A stretch of DNA of 37,320 bases from the NCBI GenBank assembly GCA_012519925.1, contig JAAYPF010000079.1, positions 1 to 37,320 on the forward strand, given 5' to 3'. This document shows, piece after piece, positions 1-8,514 of this stretch. The position numbers were made by a program, and so were the translations under genes. Every line of letters starts with the position of its first letter. Within the stretch, counting starts at the first letter, position 1. The DNA is from Clostridiaceae bacterium. Its GTDB lineage: Bacteria > Bacillota > Clostridia > Acetivibrionales > Acetivibrionaceae. The notes under the pieces are model-generated. The model was not told the DNA's origin, made no database searches, and worked only from the letters and a program-made list of their open reading frames with translations.

Positions 1-81
1 CCACATATTTTTAAAAAATTTCTTTAATGGTTTTTAAGAAGTGTAGTATTAAGCCATTAAAGTATTGAAATGTCAAATTTG

Positions 82-153
82 GAAGTTGAGTGATGAAGGA
101 TGCCCGAACATTTATCAAAAAAGCTGATTCCTTCATTCGGAGTATTCAACTTC
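82..153. repeat. Imperfect inverted repeat at left edge
   Basis: GAAGTTGA (82-89) and GATGAAGGA (92-100) are answered on the right by TCCTTCATT (129-137) and TCAACTTC (146-153). The two 8-bp blocks pair with slightly unequal spacers and enclose about 28 bases. It could be the end of a mobile element or a structured transcript. No T-run follows, so it is not an obvious terminator. It lies just upstream of the frame of the truncated-looking gene at 317-1024. Confidence 0.45.
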
Positions 154-316
154 TGATTTAATAAAACCAACGTAACTATGTTACGAATTTATTATACTAG
201 AGAGGGAAGAAATAGAGATTGCTAATGCCAATTCTTCAAAAGTTAGTTTTTTACTTAATTTTAATGAAAGTAATTATAATAAGCAAGAAAATACAATTAA
301 TTTTTGTTATGTATTA

Positions 317-1024
317 ATGGCGGAAAATTATGTTTTTTGGTTAGATTTACTCAATGACAAAGATTTAATAAGGATGTTTTGTGCATATATTAATAATGAA
401 ATTAATAGACTAAATAATGACAAAAGGAAAACTTTTGCTTTTTTTGATGGTCTTAAGGATGAGTATATAAGCCACATATATCATATAAGTATTAAAGAAT
501 ATTTTACCGATGGAAAATTCGAAGCTCATGATGCAAGCGAAATTAGTAGAGCAAAAGTAAAAAAGTTGCTTAGAAAAAATGATTTTGAAGCTTATGAAAT
601 AAATATAAATAATAAGAATGTTATAATTGTGAAGAATGAGAGAAAATTAGAGTTTTTTTGTTTTTGTAATGATTTATTTGAGTATGATGAACAAGTTATA
701 ACGGAAATTAATGCTCTACATGATAAGCTATTAAAAATAGTTAGTAAGTATAGAAGCCTTATGTTATTTAATGAAATAAAAGTTATCGAAAATATTCAAA
801 AGGGTTTAGGTCTAATTTCATTATTTCTTGGACCTATAATGATTGTTATAAATGGACTTATAGCATTGGGGTTTACTCAAATCGAAGAGTTAGCAAAAAG
901 TCTATCAGCATTAGTTTTTTTAGGAGTAGTATTGCTTATTGCTAATATTTACATATTTGTATCTGTATGTATTCCTGTGTTTAAGATAGGTCATTTTGAC
1001 TGGAAAATAAGACGGGATTTATAA
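317..1024 (+). CDS. Unrecognised membrane protein gene, probably 5'-truncated
   Basis: I do not recognise this 235-residue protein. It has a charged, Asn/Lys-rich N-terminal region of about 155 residues, then two hydrophobic segments (about 166-186 and 194-218) and a short basic tail ending KIRRDL, so it is probably a C-terminally anchored membrane protein. No ribosome binding site precedes the ATG at 317. The same frame stays open back to 176, after a TAA at 173-175, and reads as coding-like sequence without another ATG, GTG or TTG start. The simplest reading is that the true N-terminus has been lost or frame-shifted. Very high AT content and the nearby tRNA fragment and repeats fit an accessory or decayed island. 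It could still be a short intact gene with a non-canonical start. Confidence 0.5.
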   Translation: MAENYVFWLDLLNDKDLIRMFCAYINNEINRLNNDKRKTFAFFDGLKDEYISHIYHISIKEYFTDGKFEAHDASEISRAKVKKLLRKNDFEAYEININNKNVIIVKNERKLEFFCFCNDLFEYDEQVITEINALHDKLLKIVSKYRSLMLFNEIKVIENIQKGLGLISLFLGPIMIVINGLIALGFTQIEELAKSLSALVFLGVVLLIANIYIFVSVCIPVFKIGHFDWKIRRDL

Positions 1025-1431
1025 TGCTTTTTATACTTTTAATATCTTCATGAGAAAATGTGAAAATATTAAAAAGCCTAATTTAAACTCATTCCAACGC
1101 TAACCAAAGCTTATGATTAGGAAGTACTAAAACAAGGGATAAGGTGTTTGCTTTTTCAGAATACAACCTTGATATACATAGGGTAACCATTCAGTGAAAA
1201 ACTTATAAGATATGAAAAATCATCTTATCCTTTATGGATATACGGGTTTCTGAGGAATTCATGTCCATTCCCATAAATATCATAATAGGACTTGCCACGT
1301 TTTCCTCAAAATTTGAACCTTGGGTTAAGCATTAGTTTTTAAGCCATTTTACATCAACGGTATATATTTTATCACTGCTATTATTTAACAGTCTTAAACG
1401 CAAAAATACACGCTGTTAGGTAAAAGCTATT

Positions 1432-1521
1432 ACCTTACCTTACCAAACCATACCACACCAAACCAAACCTTACCCAACCTCGCCTTACCATTCCATACCT
1501 TACCAAGCCATACCCAACCTT
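1432..1521. repeat. 18-unit degenerate pentanucleotide array (NCCNN)
   Basis: The 90 bases divide without any phase slip into 18 consecutive pentamers, every one with CC at positions 2 and 3. Units include ACCTT (five times), ACCAA (four), ACCAT, ACCAC, ACCCA, ACCTC, GCCTT, GCCAT and TCCAT. The opposite strand reads as NNGGN repeats. The period is exactly 5 while the other positions vary, so this is either an old diverged microsatellite or a sequence selected for CC every half helical turn. It does not lie in a plausible reading frame. Confidence 0.9.
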
Positions 1522-1759
1522 CAATATTATAACCAAAAAAATATAAAAGTATACAATTGCACCATGAAAATTTATTTTGTTGTGGTTGAATTATTGGTCA
1601 GATGGAGCATTTAAATAGTCGGAAGAATATCGGATACGTAATTGGGACAGTAGAACACAAACGAGTATTATGATAAATACATTGACAATGGGGCTTGATT
1701 AGCTCCTGTATCCTTCAAAATGATGAAAATCTAACAGTTAAAGAAAACAACAAAAGAAA

Positions 1760-1786
1760 AACTGCCTATTGTAAGCAGTTCTTTTT
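1760..1786 (+). terminator. Rho-independent terminator
   Basis: AACTGC (1760-1765) pairs with GCAGTT (1775-1780) around a 9-nt loop and is followed by CTTTTT. No intact plus-strand gene ends just before it. Terminators of this kind often follow an integrase gene next to an attachment site, which would fit the tRNA fragment 80 bp downstream. Confidence 0.65.
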
Positions 1787-1808
1787 ACAAATATGAAGAT
1801 TTGCTCCT

Positions 1809-1827
1809 AATTACAACCAATTACAAC
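1809..1827. repeat. Two direct copies of AATTACAAC, 10-bp period
   Basis: AATTACAAC occurs at 1809-1817 and 1819-1827, on the same face of the helix. Paired short direct repeats close to a tRNA-derived junction resemble arm-type integrase binding sites, but nothing here proves that role. Confidence 0.4.
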
Positions 1828-1864
1828 TATTAGCCTTGAAACCCTTGCAACTACATTATGTATA

Positions 1865-1906
1865 CTTCATTACGAGTGAATTGCTCTACCCCTGAGCCAC
1901 AGTGGC
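1865..1906 (-). pseudogene. 5' part of a tRNA-Thr(CGT) gene
   Basis: Reading the minus strand from 1906, the acceptor strand GCCACTG, TG, a D-arm GCTC-AGGGGTA-GAGC and an anticodon arm with loop CTCGTAA (anticodon CGT, threonine) are all in register. The match ends at the 3' side of the anticodon stem. What follows has no variable loop, no GGTTCGAATCC-type T-arm and no 3' acceptor strand to pair with GCCACTG. It is therefore a half tRNA. A break in the anticodon stem is where many tyrosine recombinases cross over, so an attachment-site relic is the likeliest explanation. Confidence 0.7.
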
Positions 1907-2003
1907 TTATAAGCTCTAATAAAATAATGGTACTTCCATATTTTAAGTTTGTCAAGATCGGTTATCAATGGACCTTTGTTACACAAAATGCAAATTATTT
2001 ATC

Positions 2004-3314
2004 TTAATTCCCAAACACCCTTTTCGAAATTTCTTTTACTTTACTTTTTACTTTTTCTTCATCAATAGTTTTAAGAATTCTGTTCTCCATAAGTATGTTA
2101 CCGTCAACAATAACTGTATCAACATCCGAACCTTGAACACAATATACCAGAGCCGGTATATACTCATTAATTGGAGCTATGTGTGGCTTGTCCATATCAA
2201 TTAATATGATATCCGCTTTTGAGCCTTCCTTGATTTGTCCAATCTCATTTTCAAACCCGGTAGCCTTAGCACCGTTTACAGTAGCCATTCTTAAAGCTTC
2301 TTCAGCTGTAACTAGTGTTGGTTGCATTTGTGCACCTTTATGTATCAAAGCTGCAAGGTGCATCTCTTCAAACATATCTAAGTTATTGTTGCTAGCAGTA
2401 CCATCAGTACCTAACGCAACATTTATACCTCTCTTCATCATTAATGGCACATTTGCTATACCACTGCCAAGCTTTAAATTACTTGTGGGATTATGAGCAA
2501 CATTAACCCCTTTGCTTTTCAATATATCATAATCATTGTCAGACAAGTGAACACAATGAGCCGCTATAACAGGGACATCAAATACTCCGGCATTTAGGCA
2601 AACTTCCGCAGGATCTGCTCCATATCTTTTTATACCTTCTTCCCTCTCTTTAGAAGTCTCAAGCAAATGAATATGAATACCTGTATTAAGCTCTTTTGCA
2701 AGCTTGGCCGATTCAGTCAATCCAAGCTCATCACAAAGATAGACCGAATGAATCTCTACGTACACTTTAATCCTGCCATTAGCCTTGTTGTGCCAATTCT
2801 TGAAGAATTCAACACATATCGGAACCTGGTTTCTGACCATTTCTCCTTCACTTCCGATAAATTTAAAAGCATTTCTCGATAAATTGACCCTCAAACCGGT
2901 CTCTTCAACAGCTTTAGCTACAGTATCCATATGGTAATACATATCAGTAAAAGTAGTTGTACCAGTCTTTATCATTTCTGCCATTCCAAGCATTGCTCCC
3001 CAGTATATATCTTCCTCGCCCAACTTCGCTTCAGTGGGTATAATATTGTTAAAAAGCCATTCTTCTAAAGGCAAGTCGTTAGCAAAGTTTCGCAATATAG
3101 TCATTCCGCTGTGAGTATGCGTATTGATAAGCCCAGGCATAGCAAGCTTATTGTAGCCGTCTATTACACTATCAGCATTAAATTCCTTAAGCTTATCTTC
3201 ACTTGTGCCAATAAAGTATATCTTATTTTCCTTTATAGCTATATTGGTATTCTTTATAACAGGATTGCTTTTATCACAAGTAACAACATCTATATCTTTA
3301 ATCAGTATATTCAT
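2004..3314 (-). CDS. mtaD: 5-methylthioadenosine/S-adenosylhomocysteine deaminase
   Basis: This 436-residue protein is an amidohydrolase of the TrzA/MtaD (COG0402) type. It hydrolytically deaminates the adenine of MTA, SAH or related 5'-modified adenosines to the inosine form in the cytosol. Visible metal-site motifs are HTH at 66-68 after PGLIN, HIH in GIHIHLLET, the histidine in AAHCVHL, and the late aspartate in LGTDGTASNNN. Length is normal for the family. ATG follows AAAGGAG with good spacing. It is the last gene of a minus-strand run after AhcY (35-bp gap) and a purine nucleoside phosphorylase, so a role in clearing SAM by-products is strongly suggested. Whether SAH, MTA or 5'-deoxyadenosine is the main substrate cannot be told from sequence. 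Confidence 0.88.
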   Translation of the reverse strand: MNILIKDIDVVTCDKSNPVIKNTNIAIKENKIYFIGTSEDKLKEFNADSVIDGYNKLAMPGLINTHTHSGMTILRNFANDLPLEEWLFNNIIPTEAKLGEEDIYWGAMLGMAEMIKTGTTTFTDMYYHMDTVAKAVEETGLRVNLSRNAFKFIGSEGEMVRNQVPICVEFFKNWHNKANGRIKVYVEIHSVYLCDELGLTESAKLAKELNTGIHIHLLETSKEREEGIKRYGADPAEVCLNAGVFDVPVIAAHCVHLSDNDYDILKSKGVNVAHNPTSNLKLGSGIANVPLMMKRGINVALGTDGTASNNNLDMFEEMHLAALIHKGAQMQPTLVTAEEALRMATVNGAKATGFENEIGQIKEGSKADIILIDMDKPHIAPINEYIPALVYCVQGSDVDTVIVDGNILMENRILKTIDEEKVKSKVKEISKRVFGN

Positions 3315-3349
3315 GCTTTACTCCTTTTCTAACGACTTTTTATTGTGTT

Positions 3350-4594
3350 TTAGTTCCAACTTCCAAGATACTTTATTTGTTCTTCAGTTAACTCATCAAT
3401 TTTTATACCCCAAGAATTGAGTTTCATGTTTGCAACTCTCTTGTCAATTTCGTCGGGAACATCAACAACTCTGTTTCCAAGCTTACTATAATTTTTCACC
3501 ATATACTCTGCCGATAGCGTTTGAAGGGCAAAACTCATATCCATAATTTCTGCTGGATGACCGTCCCCTGCAGCAAGATTTACCAATCTACCCTCTGCAA
3601 GTATATTAATCCATCTTCCATCTTCCATCCTATAGCCCATTATGTTTTTTCTCTGTTCCTTCTTTTCAACTGCCATTGCTTCAAGTTCAGGTAGGCAAAT
3701 TTCAACATCAAAATGACCCGCGTTACATAAAATTGCACCGTCCTTCATGACTTTGTAATGGTCACTGTGAATTACCCTGTTACAGCCTGTAACAGTTATA
3801 AAAATATCCCCGTGTTTCGCTGCTTCCTTCATAGGCATTACTTTAAAGCCGTCCATAATTGCTTCAGCGGCTTTGATAGCATCGATTTCACAAACAATTA
3901 CATTTGCACCCATGCCCTTTGCCCTCATTGCAATACCTTTTCCACACCATCCATACCCTATAACCACCACATCTTTGCCTGCTACAATAAGATTTGTGGT
4001 TCTATTTATTCCATCCCAAACCGATTGTCCTGTACCGTATCTGTTGTCAAAAAGATACTTGCAATAAGCATTGTTTACAGCTACCATCGGAAACTTCAAA
4101 ACTCCCTCACTCTCCATAGCTTTAAGTCTTATAATTCCTGTGGTAGTTTCCTCGCAGCCTCCCATAATATGTGGAAGCAACTCTGTCCTTGATGTATGCA
4201 AGAGATGAACTAAATCTCCTCCATCGTCAATTATGATATTAGGCTTATATCCAAGAACCAAATTTATATGTTCCTCATACTCTTCTTTAGTCGCTCCATA
4301 CCATGCGTATACATCAAGACCATCACTTGCTAATGCTGCTGCAATATCATCTTGTGTGGACAGTGGATTACTTCCAGTAACAGAAACTTCTGCTCCGCCC
4401 GCTGCAAAAACTTTTGCCATATATGCTGTTTTTGCCTCAAGGTGAACAGATATCGATACTCTAACTCCAGAAAAAGGTTTTGTTTCGGAAAACTCGTTTT
4501 CAAGGCTCCTTAATATAGGCATATTTTTTCTTACCCACTCAATTTTCTGTTTTCCAGAGTCAGCCATATTAATATCACGAATTGAACTTCTCAT
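3350..4594 (-). CDS. ahcY: S-adenosylhomocysteine (or S-inosylhomocysteine) hydrolase
   Basis: This AhcY-family NAD-dependent enzyme reversibly splits S-adenosylhomocysteine into adenosine and homocysteine. A Rossmann motif reads [11 protein letters not shown], the substrate-site stretch has [18 protein letters not shown] with the conserved Lys and Asp, and the N-terminal HLEAKTA and [17 protein letters not shown] blocks are typical. At 414 residues it is the short type seen in archaea and Thermotoga: it ends in IKYLGSWN and lacks the C-terminal Lys/Tyr tail of the long bacterial and eukaryotic enzymes. The frame opens upstream at a TTG that overlaps the GGAGG Shine-Dalgarno, so I start at the ATG at 4594. 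Co-location with an SAH/MTA deaminase raises the possibility that the real substrate is S-inosylhomocysteine. Confidence 0.92.
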   Translation of the reverse strand: MRSSIRDINMADSGKQKIEWVRKNMPILRSLENEFSETKPFSGVRVSISVHLEAKTAYMAKVFAAGGAEVSVTGSNPLSTQDDIAAALASDGLDVYAWYGATKEEYEEHINLVLGYKPNIIIDDGGDLVHLLHTSRTELLPHIMGGCEETTTGIIRLKAMESEGVLKFPMVAVNNAYCKYLFDNRYGTGQSVWDGINRTTNLIVAGKDVVVIGYGWCGKGIAMRAKGMGANVIVCEIDAIKAAEAIMDGFKVMPMKEAAKHGDIFITVTGCNRVIHSDHYKVMKDGAILCNAGHFDVEICLPELEAMAVEKKEQRKNIMGYRMEDGRWINILAEGRLVNLAAGDGHPAEIMDMSFALQTLSAEYMVKNYSKLGNRVVDVPDEIDKRVANMKLNSWGIKIDELTEEQIKYLGSWN

Positions 4595-4650
4595 TTTATC
4601 AAATACCTCCAAATTTTAATCTAATTCGTTTTATATTCACTTAAAACTAA

Positions 4651-4715
4651 AATAAAGCTCGAGGGCATCGAGCCCTTACGTTTTTGCCTCTTTCATTTCA
4701 CTCCAACAGGCGTAA
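4651..4715. repeat. Structured intergenic repeat, copy 1
   Basis: This is the first of four related elements. Stem AGGGC (4662-4666) / GCCCT (4672-4676) is capped by ATCGA and followed by TTACGTTTTTGCCTCTTTCA. It sits between the phosphorylase gene and ahcY, just 3' of the former. The second part of the element is less conserved here than in the copies at 13945 and 34526. The hairpin plus T-run could end or attenuate transcription between the two genes. Confidence 0.75.
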
Positions 4716-4729
4716 TCAGACACCACAAT

Positions 4730-5554
4730 TTATACCGGCCACATATCTATAACTTTTTTTACTACGCAGGTAAAATTCTTTTCGGCCTGTTTAGCAGTTT
4801 GTATAACCTCTTCATGGTTTAAGGGTTGATTTAATATCCCAGATGCCATGTTGGTAATACACGATATTCCCATAACATTCATTCCTGCATGTCTTGCAGC
4901 TATTACCTCCGGCACAGTGGACATTCCTACTGCATCAGCTCCTAAAACATTTAAGGCTCTTATTTCAGAGGGTGTCTCATACATGGGTCCTTTAGCAAAT
5001 ACATAAACACCCTCCTGCATATTAATACCCAATTCCGCCGATGCTTTTTTTAGCAACCCTCTCAATTCTTTACTATAGGCCTCACTCATATCCGGGAAAC
5101 GTGCTCCGAATTCATCAAAGTTTTTACCCCTAAGCGGAGATGGTGCAAATAAGCTGATGTGATCCCTTATAATCATGAGATCTCCAGGACTAAAACATTT
5201 ATTGATTCCACCCGCTGCATTAGTAACAAGTAAATCATTAATACCAAGTAGCTTAAAAACTCGTATAGCTATGACCACTTGTGAAATATCATACCCTTCA
5301 TAATAATGAAAACGTCCTTTCATAGCTATTACAGGCTTATTTCCTATTTTGCCGCACACAAGTTTTCCTTCATGTCCTTCAACTGTTGACAGCGGAAATC
5401 CGGGTATATCTTTATAATCTATCTCAACACTGTTTTTTATATCACCTACAAGAGACCCTAATCCTGAACCTAAGGTAATTGCAATTTGGGGTTCACAATT
5501 TAGTTTACTTTTAATAAATTGGGCTATTTCTTGCAATTTTTCATAGCTATACAT
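4730..5554 (-). CDS. punA: Purine nucleoside phosphorylase, trimeric class I
   Basis: This 274-residue protein catalyses phosphorolysis of purine nucleosides to base plus ribose-1-phosphate. The family signatures are LGSGLGS (phosphate loop), GRFHYYEGY, TNAAGGIN, and YVFAKGPMYETPSEIRAL, whose glutamate contacts the base. CITNMASG carries the asparagine that marks preference for 6-oxopurines (inosine, guanosine); methylthioadenosine phosphorylases differ at that site. Length and start (ATG after GGGAGG) are standard. It is the first gene of the minus-strand group with ahcY and the deaminase. With its 6-oxopurine signature it would act after the deaminase, on inosine or possibly methylthioinosine; the latter is an inference. 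Confidence 0.92.
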   Translation of the reverse strand: MYSYEKLQEIAQFIKSKLNCEPQIAITLGSGLGSLVGDIKNSVEIDYKDIPGFPLSTVEGHEGKLVCGKIGNKPVIAMKGRFHYYEGYDISQVVIAIRVFKLLGINDLLVTNAAGGINKCFSPGDLMIIRDHISLFAPSPLRGKNFDEFGARFPDMSEAYSKELRGLLKKASAELGINMQEGVYVFAKGPMYETPSEIRALNVLGADAVGMSTVPEVIAARHAGMNVMGISCITNMASGILNQPLNHEEVIQTAKQAEKNFTCVVKKVIDMWPV

Positions 5555-5708
5555 AAAATTCCTCCCGACTTTAATATTATACTTATTTTATAAACTTTTT
5601 AAAATAAAATGTATTGTTTTATTTGTTTCTTGAGAACAATAACATATAGACGGCTTATATTCTAATAAAATATATCATAAATAATGGATAAAGAAAAGAA
5701 AAGAAAAC

Positions 5709-5737
5709 TAAAAAAGCTATGTTATTTTTGCATAGCT
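5709..5737 (-). terminator. Terminator of the prkA-yhbH-spoVR operon
   Basis: On the minus strand AGCTATG and CATAGCT (5731-5737 and 5715-5721) form a 7-bp stem around a 9-nt loop, followed by a T-run. It lies about 97 bp after the spoVR stop. The rest of 5555-5833 shows no gene; it contains the upstream region of the phosphorylase gene. Confidence 0.75.
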
Positions 5738-5833
5738 CTTTTAGACGTTTTTATTGAAATAGCTATTGACCAGTCATTTTTTTGTGATCACATTATTGCA
5801 AATCATCTAAAGCACTGTTCTAACCACAATTCT

Positions 5834-7222
5834 TTAGGCATCTGCTAAGGTAATCTTCTTATGTTCATCACAAGCTATTACTTTTCTTTTATTATCAAGC
5901 CTTGTTACTAGCATTACTTTTCCATCCCATAAGTCAACCACATGTTTTAATGTTTCATAAGCATAACCAATATCTAATTCCCTTCCATCATAGTCATGCT
6001 CTAAAATAAGCATATTATCACTTTGTACCCATTCTAGAACTTTTATAACCGGAATACCCGATGTACCTGCACCATTTGCTATTGTATCACGAACTTCCTT
6101 CCATCCATCTTCGTCGGAAACATTTGTTATAACATAATTATTTCCCAGCTTAATATACTCAAAAAGATTCATCTCTTCACACAATTCTCGGGTCAGATAT
6201 CGCCTAATAAACGATTGATCCCTTTCAACTTCTCTCACTTCAAATATTTTCTTCAAGTCTCCGTTATTTTTATTCTTTAGGTCCTCAAAAATTTTAAAAC
6301 CTATATAATAAGGATTAAGTCGACCAAGATGAGGTCTTATAACCTGATTGTGCCTCTTCAAAAATTCTATGTGTAACCCTTGGGGTAAATCCAATTCGTT
6401 TAGAATGGTGTAGTGCCAGAAGCTTGCCCATCCTTCATTCATAATCTTCGTCTCTATTTGAGGAATAAAATAAAGTGTCTCCTCCCTGACAATATTTATA
6501 ATATCTCTTTCCCAACTAGTCAGTTTACCATAGTTTAGTATAAATAAAAGCATATCCTCGTCAGGCTCAAAAGGTATTTTTTTAAAGTCAGGCAACGGTT
6601 CCTCCTCTTTGTTTTTTGGATCTAATAAACGGTATTCATTCTTTGGTTTTGCCAACCTTTTTAAGGCTTCTTGCTTTTTCTGTTCATCAGATATCCTTTT
6701 CTCGCCTATTGTCCTCGATATCTGAAATTTAACCGCATGAGCAGCATTTAAAATCTTCTCCACCCTAGCATATCCAATCCCAGGATCTTGAATATACTCC
6801 CTTATCCTATTTGCATGATTCTTAAACATCTCCACCGTATTTTCTGCCCGAGTACCAAGTTTGAACAGCCTGTTATTTTTAAAGAAATCATTATGGCCAT
6901 ACACATGGGCAATGGTAAGAATTTGCAAAAGCAGTGTATTATCTTTCATTAAATAGGCAAGACATGGATTGGAATTTATAACCATCTCGTAGGGTAACCC
7001 TGTCATATTATACCTATGCAGCGTTTTAGTTCTCTCATAGTGCTTTCCATAGCTCCAATGAGGATAATGGGAAGGCATACCAACATAAGTCTCATACCCA
7101 ATCATATCTTCATAACTGCATATTTCAAATTCTTGTTCATAATAATTAAGCCCAAATTTCTTTGCAATCTCTTCAATTTTTTCATTCCATTCAAGCAACT
7201 CACTCATACTGTAGTCAGCCAT
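5834..7222 (-). CDS. spoVR: SpoVR family protein
   Basis: This 462-residue protein is SpoVR, the homologue of E. coli YcgB. In Bacillus it affects spore cortex formation; its biochemical activity is unknown. The diagnostic N-terminal blocks are present: WNEKIEEIAKKFGLNYYEQEFEICSY, GMPSHYPHWSYGK, YEMVINSNPCLAYLM and AHVYGHNDFFKNN, and further in MNEGWASFWHY and RPHLGRLNPYYIGFKI. Length is normal for the family. ATG follows GGGGGTG with 5-nt spacing. It is the third gene of prkA-yhbH-spoVR, with a 40-nt gap after yhbH, and is followed by a terminator. The same trio (yeaG-yeaH-ycgB) is linked in Proteobacteria as a stress-response set. Confidence 0.95.
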   Translation of the reverse strand: MADYSMSELLEWNEKIEEIAKKFGLNYYEQEFEICSYEDMIGYETYVGMPSHYPHWSYGKHYERTKTLHRYNMTGLPYEMVINSNPCLAYLMKDNTLLLQILTIAHVYGHNDFFKNNRLFKLGTRAENTVEMFKNHANRIREYIQDPGIGYARVEKILNAAHAVKFQISRTIGEKRISDEQKKQEALKRLAKPKNEYRLLDPKNKEEEPLPDFKKIPFEPDEDMLLFILNYGKLTSWERDIINIVREETLYFIPQIETKIMNEGWASFWHYTILNELDLPQGLHIEFLKRHNQVIRPHLGRLNPYYIGFKIFEDLKNKNNGDLKKIFEVREVERDQSFIRRYLTRELCEEMNLFEYIKLGNNYVITNVSDEDGWKEVRDTIANGAGTSGIPVIKVLEWVQSDNMLILEHDYDGRELDIGYAYETLKHVVDLWDGKVMLVTRLDNKRKVIACDEHKKITLADA

Positions 7223-7262
7223 AATTTCACCCCCAGGTCCGGTTATGAATATTAAAGTGCTT

Positions 7263-8471
7263 TTATTCTCCTTCTTTGTCGAGAAGCTTCTTTAAACCGG
7301 TCAAGATGTCTTCCTTTCTAGTCATAGTAATAATAGCAAAATTCTTATTATTAATACTTTTTTGATATTCACTTTTTATTGTGCTAGCTGAAGAATAATA
7401 GCCCGGTACAATTTCGCCATATCCAAATAAATTGCACACTTCACATAGTTTTTTTGCACATTCCACTGTTTTTTTATTATCCTCCGACCAATTGTCTCCA
7501 TCACTACAGTGAAAAGCATATATATTCCAACTTGCCGGGTTATATCTTTGCTCGATTATCTCAAGAGCCTTTTCATAGCCACTGCTTATATAGGTTCCAC
7601 CCGACTCGCCTTTATGAAAAAACTCATCCTCATTTACTTCCTTTGCAGAAGTGGTATGGGCAACGAATACAACTTCAACATTGGAATATTTTAACCTAAC
7701 AAACTGGTAGAGGAGGAAATAAAAGCTTCTGGCCATATACTTCTTAGTCTGATCCATTGAACCAGAAACATCCATTATACATATGACAACTGCATTAAAG
7801 TCTTTCTTACGGTCTTCTCTGACTCTTCTGTACCGTAAATCATCTTCCATAAAAGGAAACCGTTTTCTTTGTTGTCCCGTCTCACTATCTATGATGTATT
7901 CAAACTGCTCTTGAGCACCGTCACTTTCTTCATGGGTTCGCAAAAATCCCTGTTTCCTCTTTATCTTTTCTATAACAGAACGCCTCTTCGCTAGCCTAGG
8001 AGGGATACCCTTTCGTTGGTATCCTAAATTCTTCAAGCTTCGTATAGATTCTATCTCAGCCATTTTCTTTTTATCAATGTCCGGAAGGTTTAAGTCCTCG
8101 AATAAATAGTTGATCAGCTCTTCAATAGTGATTTCTGTCTCATAAATGTCTTCGCCTTCCTGATTACCGGCCTGACCTTCACCCTTTCCGTTTTTACCCG
8201 CTTTGTCCTCGCCGATTCTATCCCCTCGTTTTTCACTTCCATCTCCTGAACCGGCTGAAGTACCGTTGTTGCCATATACAAATTGGTACTCCTTTATACC
8301 TCTAATAGGTATTTTGATCTTTTTGTCTTTACTCTGACCAATAATACTCTCTTCGGCAATTATATTACCTATATTCTTTTTTATAGATTCCTCAACTAAT
8401 TCCCTATGCCGCCTTCTATCTTCGGCTGAACGGTCTTTCCCGTTATTAACAAATTCCCTGAAAATAGCCAT
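7263..8471 (-). CDS. yhbH: YhbH (DUF444) sporulation protein with a von Willebrand A domain
   Basis: A 402-residue DUF444 protein, homologue of E. coli YeaH. A Gly/Glu-rich, disordered-looking stretch (about 73-105) precedes the conserved core. The C-terminal half has a vWA-like fold with the MIDAS motif DVSGSMD after AVVICIM, then [21 protein letters not shown] and HCSDGDNW, all family hallmarks. ATG follows GGGGGTGG at proper spacing. It lies 43 nt after prkA and 40 nt before spoVR, so the three are almost surely one transcript. In Bacillus yhbH depends on the mother-cell sporulation sigma factor E and is thought to act with PrkA; the molecular role is not established. Confidence 0.95.
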   Translation of the reverse strand: MAIFREFVNNGKDRSAEDRRRHRELVEESIKKNIGNIIAEESIIGQSKDKKIKIPIRGIKEYQFVYGNNGTSAGSGDGSEKRGDRIGEDKAGKNGKGEGQAGNQEGEDIYETEITIEELINYLFEDLNLPDIDKKKMAEIESIRSLKNLGYQRKGIPPRLAKRRSVIEKIKRKQGFLRTHEESDGAQEQFEYIIDSETGQQRKRFPFMEDDLRYRRVREDRKKDFNAVVICIMDVSGSMDQTKKYMARSFYFLLYQFVRLKYSNVEVVFVAHTTSAKEVNEDEFFHKGESGGTYISSGYEKALEIIEQRYNPASWNIYAFHCSDGDNWSEDNKKTVECAKKLCEVCNLFGYGEIVPGYYSSASTIKSEYQKSINNKNFAIITMTRKEDILTGLKKLLDKEGE

Positions 8472-8514
8472 TTAAACCACCCCCGCTAGTTTTCGCTGTG
8501 TTTAGGAAAGGGGT

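Larger units (their letters stand above)
1025..2003. other. Gene-free 980-bp stretch, probably relic DNA
   Basis: I see no supportable gene here. The stretch contains, in order, about 400 bp of unrecognised AT-rich sequence, a pentanucleotide array (1432-1521), a rho-independent terminator (1760-1786), two 9-bp direct repeats (1809-1827) and the 5' part of a tRNA gene (1865-1906, minus strand). No clear terminator was found for the deaminase gene that ends at 2004. Confidence 0.6.

Noticed and set aside
1230-1340. A 31-codon minus-strand frame beginning near the GTG around 1297.
   Set aside because: No ribosome binding site, no recognisable domain and no continuation; random open frames of this size are common in AT-rich DNA.
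1432-1521. Possibility that the pentanucleotide array is a CRISPR array.
   Set aside because: The period is 5 bp with no spacer/repeat alternation and no cas gene in the window.
1621-1700. A reading around 1640-1690 that faintly resembles the GHSxxxTTxxxYxH end of a tyrosine recombinase, upstream of a terminator and tRNA fragment.
   Set aside because: It needs frameshifts or lacks the catalytic His and Tyr, and is too short. It stays only a hint that fits the attachment-site reading.
3758-4192. A 144-codon plus-strand frame inside ahcY.
   Set aside because: It is the complement of a strongly conserved gene, is Cys/His/Tyr-rich as antisense frames are, and has no ribosome binding site.
5576-5581. 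A TATAAT on the minus strand just upstream of the phosphorylase gene.
   Set aside because: It would leave almost no leader before the Shine-Dalgarno sequence and has only a weak -35.
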